A stretch of DNA of 5,091 bases from Lentisphaeria bacterium (GTDB taxonomy: Bacteria; Verrucomicrobiota; Lentisphaeria; Oligosphaerales; Oligosphaeraceae), in the NCBI GenBank assembly GCA_024405235.1, contig JAKSPA010000154.1:1-5091 (forward strand), written 5' to 3'. Positions 4,612-5,091 of this stretch are shown piece after piece. Under the pieces are notes generated by a model. It had not been told where the DNA came from and ran no database searches. It saw only the letters and a list, made by a program, of their open reading frames with translations. How positions within the stretch are numbered: the stretch's first letter is position 1; the number at the start of each line of letters is the position of its first letter. The position numbers were made by a program, and so were the translations under genes.

Positions 4612-5091
4612 TTGACAAAGGACGAACTGTTACAACTTATTCAGAATGACGTAGCTGGCGCAATCCGCACCTGCATGCAGGGGGTTGCGCTCGACATTGG
4701 ACTTCTGCGCGAACTCTCCAAAGATCTCACGATTCCAGGCGTGGAACTGTTTCTGGCCTCCATGCCAAATACGCCGTCGCGCATTCTGGAAACGCTGGAA
4801 GGCTCGCAGGACGGAATGGTTCTGCGACAGCTCGCGCTGAATCCGAACTGCCTTGCCAGACTCGCATGCGCTTCCAGCAGGAAACTGACTCCGCAAATGG
4901 CCATGCGTCTTGCAGAAGACGATGCAGTGTCGGTTCGCGTGGAATTGGCAAAAAATCCGACGATTCTGCCGCCCGTCCAGCTGAAACTATCGCAGGACCA
5001 AGTCCCGTTTGTTCGCATCGCACTGCTTGAAAACAAGAAACTTGTTGACGAATTTCAAGTCGGTCTAGGCGACGACGTCGATTCCGCGGTG
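4612..5091 (+). CDS. Variant leucine-rich-repeat (LRV/HEAT-like) protein, 3' end outside the window
   Basis: The frame is open from after a TGA at 4603-4605 to the window edge, giving 160 residues, and the protein continues beyond. It is helical and leucine-rich with repeated units such as LRQLALNPNCLARLACASS (71-89), RLAEDDAVSVRVELAKNP (99-116) and KLSQDQVPFVRIALLENKKL (125-144). The recurring pattern L(A)xxDxxxxVRxxLAxN is that of variant leucine-rich or HEAT-like repeats, which form solenoid scaffolds for protein contacts. No signal peptide or membrane segment is seen in this part. The start is taken as TTG 4612, giving (M)TKDELLQLIQND, a natural helical N terminus. The first in-frame ATG at 4675 would remove a plausible helix. 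No Shine-Dalgarno sequence precedes the TTG, so a lost 5' end through the neighbouring decay is possible. The biological role is unknown. Confidence 0.72.
   Translation, partial: MTKDELLQLIQNDVAGAIRTCMQGVALDIGLLRELSKDLTIPGVELFLASMPNTPSRILETLEGSQDGMVLRQLALNPNCLARLACASSRKLTPQMAMRLAEDDAVSVRVELAKNPTILPPVQLKLSQDQVPFVRIALLENKKLVDEFQVGLGDDVDSAV

Noticed and set aside
4612..4641. TTGACA at 4612-4617 as a -35 box
   Set aside because: It is a perfect -35 match, but the hexamer 18 bases on (CTTATT) is poor and both lie inside the coding frame of the repeat protein; the TTG serves better as start codon.

Overview
The window looks like a fragment of a bacterial chromosome of moderate GC content. The best guess is the Lentisphaerota/Victivallales or a neighbouring PVC lineage. 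That rests on protein types: a short cytosolic member of the neutral-ceramidase superfamily, a GH71/GH99-like lipoprotein, a serine-palmitoyltransferase-like remnant opening MDILQKC..ADEARAAG, and a variant leucine-rich-repeat protein. The assignment is inference; no rRNA, tRNA or marker gene is present.

Layout. Bases 1-99 are eleven tandem copies of a 9-bp unit (CCGATTGGT and variants), followed by about 150 bp of AT-rich leader. Bases 252-3921 hold three intact genes on the + strand in close succession, probably one operon. They are a GH20 beta-N-acetylhexosaminidase without a signal peptide (252-1673), a small GH71/GH99-like lipoprotein (about 1706-2527), and a cytosolic ceramidase-superfamily amidase-like protein (2587-3921). 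Only the third has a convincing Shine-Dalgarno sequence. A hairpin lies just before that site, and two overlapping, mutually exclusive hairpins follow the operon.

Bases 3922-4611 are a gene graveyard. First comes the N-terminal tip of a serine palmitoyltransferase/8-amino-7-oxononanoate synthase-like gene, broken by a TAG, a frameshift and a truncation (3983-4190). Then comes what looks like the cysteine-rich part of a 4Fe-4S protein, in which a TGA sits where the first cysteine of CX2CX2CX3CP would be. Small hairpins and about 170 bp with nothing recognisable follow. From about 4612 to the window edge runs the N-terminal part of a variant leucine-rich-repeat protein, apparently starting with TTG.

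How the genes may work together. GH20 enzymes remove terminal GlcNAc/GalNAc (or 6-sulfo-GlcNAc), GH71/GH99-like proteins belong to a glycosidase fold group, and the third protein belongs to a zinc amidase superfamily that cleaves N-acyl bonds. Together they suggest catabolism of an N-acylated or amino-sugar glycoconjugate. The third protein has Asn where true neutral ceramidases carry the nucleophilic Ser of GDVSPN, so a literal ceramidase role is doubtful. No wholly new system is evident. The most unusual points are this Ser-to-Asn change, the TGA-for-Cys ferredoxin remnant with a hairpin right behind it, and the short tandem repeat with a Pro-Ile-Gly reading frame.
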